The position numbers and the translations under genes were made by a program. A DNA stretch of 25,617 nucleotides from a virus, in IMG/VR virus record IMGVR_UViG_3300013114_000475, positions 1 to 25,617 of that record; one strand, 5' to 3'. Shown here piece after piece: positions 22,988 through 25,617 of this stretch; position 1 is the stretch's first letter, and every line of letters begins with the position of its first letter. The notes below the pieces were generated by a model, which worked only from the letters and a program-made list of their open reading frames with translations, made no database searches and had not been told where the DNA came from.

Positions 22988-25617
22988 ATGGTACAACCTA
23001 GAGGTTTAGCGGTAATTACAGGATCGAATACGACGGTATTCGAAGTCCTTGACAATCAAACCGCAAAGTTAAAATTAAAGAATGTTGCAATAGGCCATGT
23101 CATAACGGCATCTGCGACTGATGGAACATTGGGGACGATTGGTTTAACCGCGTCTGCAATGGCTGGTAAGTTGGGGTATGACGATACCAATACTGCTTGG
23201 GGTGGATCTACAGATACAGTCCAAAAGGCAATTGAGAAGTTGGAAGATACAACGATTTCGACAATCGCTGCCGCATCCGACACGGCAATTTCAACACCAT
23301 CTTCTGGTCAAGTTTTGATCTATGATGGTTCTAACAGTTGGGATAACAAATCTTTGTCTGGTCAGGTCACAATAAATTCTAATGGTGTAACACAGATTGC
23401 TACATCAGCAGCAGGTGCCGGACTTGCAGGTGGTGGTGGCACCGCACTTAGTTTGGATATAAATGAATTGGCAGCTGCCGCCGTAGATGTTGCAAATGAT
23501 AGTATCGCAATTGTTGATGCTAATGATAGCAACGCACCGAAGAAGGAAGCAATTGCTGATGTTGTAACTGCAATGGCAGGTACTGGTCTTGGTGCTGCTT
23601 CTGGTGTCTTGTCTGTTGACTTGAACGAAGCATCTGCCGCGACTGTAGATGTTGCTGCCGATAGCATCGCGATCATTGATGCAAACGATAGCAATGTCAC
23701 GAAGAAGGAAGCAATTGCTGACTTGATGACTGCCGCTGCCGGAAACGGTCTTGCTGCTTCATCCGGTGTTCTCGCAGTCGGTGTTGATGGTTCATCCATC
23801 GAAATAAACAGTGATGCACTTAGAGTCAAAGCAAGTGGTGTTACCAATGCTATGTTGGCAAATGCTTCTGTGACATTCGCAGCAGGAACGGGTTTGAGCG
23901 GCGGTGGAGCAACTGCACTTGGTGCAAGTTCTACAATAAACTTAGACTTGAATAGTTTAAATGCCGCATCGGTATCTCTTGCTAATGATAGCATTGCAAT
24001 CATTGACGCAGATGACAGCAATAATCCAAAGAAAGAGTCACTTTCGGACGTATTCACTGCTGCCGCAGGCACCGGTCTTGGTGTCGCATCTGGTGTTTTA
24101 TCTGTTGATTTAAGCGAGGCAGCTGCTGCTACCATCAATGTTGCTAACGACAGTTTTGCAATCATTGACGCAGACGACAGTAATGCAACAAAGAAAGAAA
24201 GCATTGCTGACTTCGTTGCTGCAATCGCAGGTTCAAACCTCACTGCAACAAACGGTGTCCTAGCAGGTTCTTCTGCGACACTAACAGTCGGTGCAGATAG
24301 TGGATCTGACGATACTGTAACTGTTGGTACTGACACTCTTGAGTTCGCAGGTACTGCGAATGAAATTACGACTACTGTCAGTGATAATACGATTACATTC
24401 GCATTGCCAGATAACGTGACAATTGGTAACAATTTAACTGTCACTGGTGATTTAACCGTAGAGGGAACAACAACCACGTTTAACAGCACAGCTGTGGAGA
24501 TTCAGGACAAAGTATTCTTACTTGCAACAGGATCTTCCAACGCAGAAATTGCTGCTGCCGGTGGTGCTGGTCTTATGTTCTGTTCTGATGACACCGACGG
24601 TGGTGAGGTTTCTGCTTCATTTTTGTACGATGGTGTTGACAGTTTCGATGTCACTGATCACATGAATTTGGCATCAGGAAATGCTTTTAAGATCAACAAC
24701 ACTACCGTCATTGACGCAAGTGGTGCTGAGAAGGTTACTGCTACTGTTGCAGGTGCAGGTCTTGCTCACAGTTCCGGAGTCTTGTCTGTTGGGGTTGATG
24801 ATAGTTCCATTCAGATAACCGGTGATACACTCAATGTTAAGGCACTCGGTGTTACCAATGCAATGTTGGCAGGTTCTATTGCGAACAGTAAGTTGACAAA
24901 CGATTCAGTCACAGTCACAGCGGGCAATGGTTTGTCTGGTGGTGGTGAGGTTGATCTCGGTGCTGCAACGTCCTTGGCACTCGACTTGAATGAACTGAGT
25001 GCAGCTACTGTTGCTGTCGGTGCAGATAGCATCGCAATTATTGATGCAGACGATAACTCCTCTAAAAAGGAGAGTATCACTGACCTCATTGCCGCAACCG
25101 CAGGAACTGGTCTTGCTGCTGCTTCTGGTGTCTTGTCTGTTGATTTGAATGAAGTAGGTGCTGCTGCCATCAATGTTGCTGCTGATAGTCTCGTCTTTAT
25201 GGACGCAGATGCTAGTGATGCAACAAAGAAAGAAAGCATTGCTGACCTGATAACTGCTACCGCGGGTGACGGATTAAAACCAACATCTGGTGTCTTGTCT
25301 CTTGACTTGAATGAACTGACTGCCGCAGCTGTTGCAGTTGGTGCAGATAGCATTGCAATCATCGATGCAGATGACAATTCTACCAAGAAAGAGGCAATTG
25401 CTGATGTCATCTCTGCCACTGCGGGAACTGGTCTTACTGCTACTTCTGGTGTTTTATCTGTTGATTTAAACCAAGCAGCTGCTGCAACAATCAGTGTTGC
25501 TAACGATAGTTTTGCAATCATCGATGCTGACGGCAGTAACGCAACAAAGAAGGAAAGCATTGCTGACTTCGTTGCTGCCATCGCAGGTGCAAACCTCACT
25601 GCAACAAACGGTGTCTT
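22988..25617 (+). CDS. Giant repeat fibre protein, 3' end outside window
   Basis: The frame is open from ATG 22988 (GGAGGG upstream at 22975-22980) to the window end, 876 codons with no stop. The N-terminus RGLAVITGSNTTVFEVLD echoes the family A opening. A helical stretch (TVQKAIEKLEDTTIST) follows, then beta-repeats: a 54-residue unit of the form AGTGLxAxSGVLSVDLNE...DSIAIIDADDSNxTKKExIAD, with KKE at codons 185, 239, 348, 402, 693, 747, 800 and 854. Between the clusters lie a GxLTVTGDLTVEGTTTTF segment (about codons 475-500) and GVTNAMLA modules. Sequence of this type is common in phage tail fibres. A fibre role is likely; the receptor-binding tip is not in the window. Confidence 0.85.
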   Translation, partial: MVQPRGLAVITGSNTTVFEVLDNQTAKLKLKNVAIGHVITASATDGTLGTIGLTASAMAGKLGYDDTNTAWGGSTDTVQKAIEKLEDTTISTIAAASDTAISTPSSGQVLIYDGSNSWDNKSLSGQVTINSNGVTQIATSAAGAGLAGGGGTALSLDINELAAAAVDVANDSIAIVDANDSNAPKKEAIADVVTAMAGTGLGAASGVLSVDLNEASAATVDVAADSIAIIDANDSNVTKKEAIADLMTAAAGNGLAASSGVLAVGVDGSSIEINSDALRVKASGVTNAMLANASVTFAAGTGLSGGGATALGASSTINLDLNSLNAASVSLANDSIAIIDADDSNNPKKESLSDVFTAAAGTGLGVASGVLSVDLSEAAAATINVANDSFAIIDADDSNATKKESIADFVAAIAGSNLTATNGVLAGSSATLTVGADSGSDDTVTVGTDTLEFAGTANEITTTVSDNTITFALPDNVTIGNNLTVTGDLTVEGTTTTFNSTAVEIQDKVFLLATGSSNAEIAAAGGAGLMFCSDDTDGGEVSASFLYDGVDSFDVTDHMNLASGNAFKINNTTVIDASGAEKVTATVAGAGLAHSSGVLSVGVDDSSIQITGDTLNVKALGVTNAMLAGSIANSKLTNDSVTVTAGNGLSGGGEVDLGAATSLALDLNELSAATVAVGADSIAIIDADDNSSKKESITDLIAATAGTGLAAASGVLSVDLNEVGAAAINVAADSLVFMDADASDATKKESIADLITATAGDGLKPTSGVLSLDLNELTAAAVAVGADSIAIIDADDNSTKKEAIADVISATAGTGLTATSGVLSVDLNQAAAATISVANDSFAIIDADGSNATKKESIADFVAAIAGANLTATNGV
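23440..25617 (+). repeat. 162-bp (54-residue) repeats and a 1356-bp higher-order repeat
   Basis: Eight clear 54-codon units are phased by their KKE codons. A longer copy is also visible: about 165 bases from 24089 match the stretch from 25445 to the window end at roughly 90 percent, including GCAACAAAGAA(A/G)GAAAGCAT and GCAAACCTCACTGCAACAAA-like DNA. The two copies are offset by 1356 bases (452 codons). The gene thus seems to have grown both by single units and by block duplication. Confidence 0.88.

Noticed and set aside
23362-24489. 375-codon minus-strand ORF with Ala/Val/Ser-rich product
   Set aside because: It is antisense to the repetitive fibre gene, and its length follows from that gene's repeated codon pattern; the + strand frame has an SD, an ordered N-terminus and fibre motifs.
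24811-25599. 262-codon minus-strand ORF
   Set aside because: Same cause: a mirror of the 54-codon repeat, similar in composition to the other antisense ORF, with no SD-led start or known fold.

Overview
The window is a late (virion-morphogenesis) segment of a tailed double-stranded DNA phage with T4-type head genes. The diagnostic genes are a gp17-type large terminase, a gp20-type portal and a gp21-type prohead protease. All supported genes lie on the + strand, most are packed with overlaps or short gaps, and most have a clear Shine-Dalgarno sequence. No tRNA, integrase, transposon or CRISPR array is visible. A phage-encoded ribosomal protein bS21 homologue, an Hc1-like histone fragment and very long repetitive fibre-like proteins suggest a large environmental, perhaps marine, myovirus. 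The host cannot be named from the sequence; the consistent SD usage suggests a bacterium that uses SD-dependent initiation.

Layout. Positions 1-7432 hold the head/packaging block: the C-terminus of a membrane protein, a small zinc-ribbon protein, an Hc1-like DNA-binding protein, TerL, portal, three unassigned genes (one a CPxC membrane protein), the prohead protease, two small helical proteins whose position suggests scaffold or core roles, and bS21. The usual T4 tail sheath and tube genes (gp18, gp19) are absent between TerL and portal, and no major capsid protein is in the window. Positions 7450-12101 hold a small unassigned beta-type protein coupled to a 1415-residue composite fibre-like protein. 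A 130-base intergenic gap (12102-12231) follows, the longest in the window, with a hairpin and late-promoter-like boxes. No gene-free stretch exceeds 300 bases.

Positions 12232-25617 are the most unusual part: an appendage locus built from two paralogous families. Family A (12232, 22510 and, by its N-terminus only, 22988) begins with a LQVxSGSxxVH-type module. Family B (13273, 18403, 20454) begins with a VGxPHDPxSISGSDP module and contains concanavalin-A/LamG-like domains. In each family a minimal member sits beside an elaborated one. The 136-residue A protein has a 337-residue relative with about 2.8 copies of a 59-residue repeat. The 673- and 678-residue B proteins have a 1703-residue relative into which about 1000 residues carrying four more LamG-like domains appear to have been inserted. 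The window ends inside a further giant repeat protein with a 54-residue unit.

The inferred common role is building and diversifying virion surface fibres or adhesins that bind host or environmental glycans. The packaging and protease genes are secure. The appendage function rests on domain resemblance and position, and no protein-level evidence is available here.
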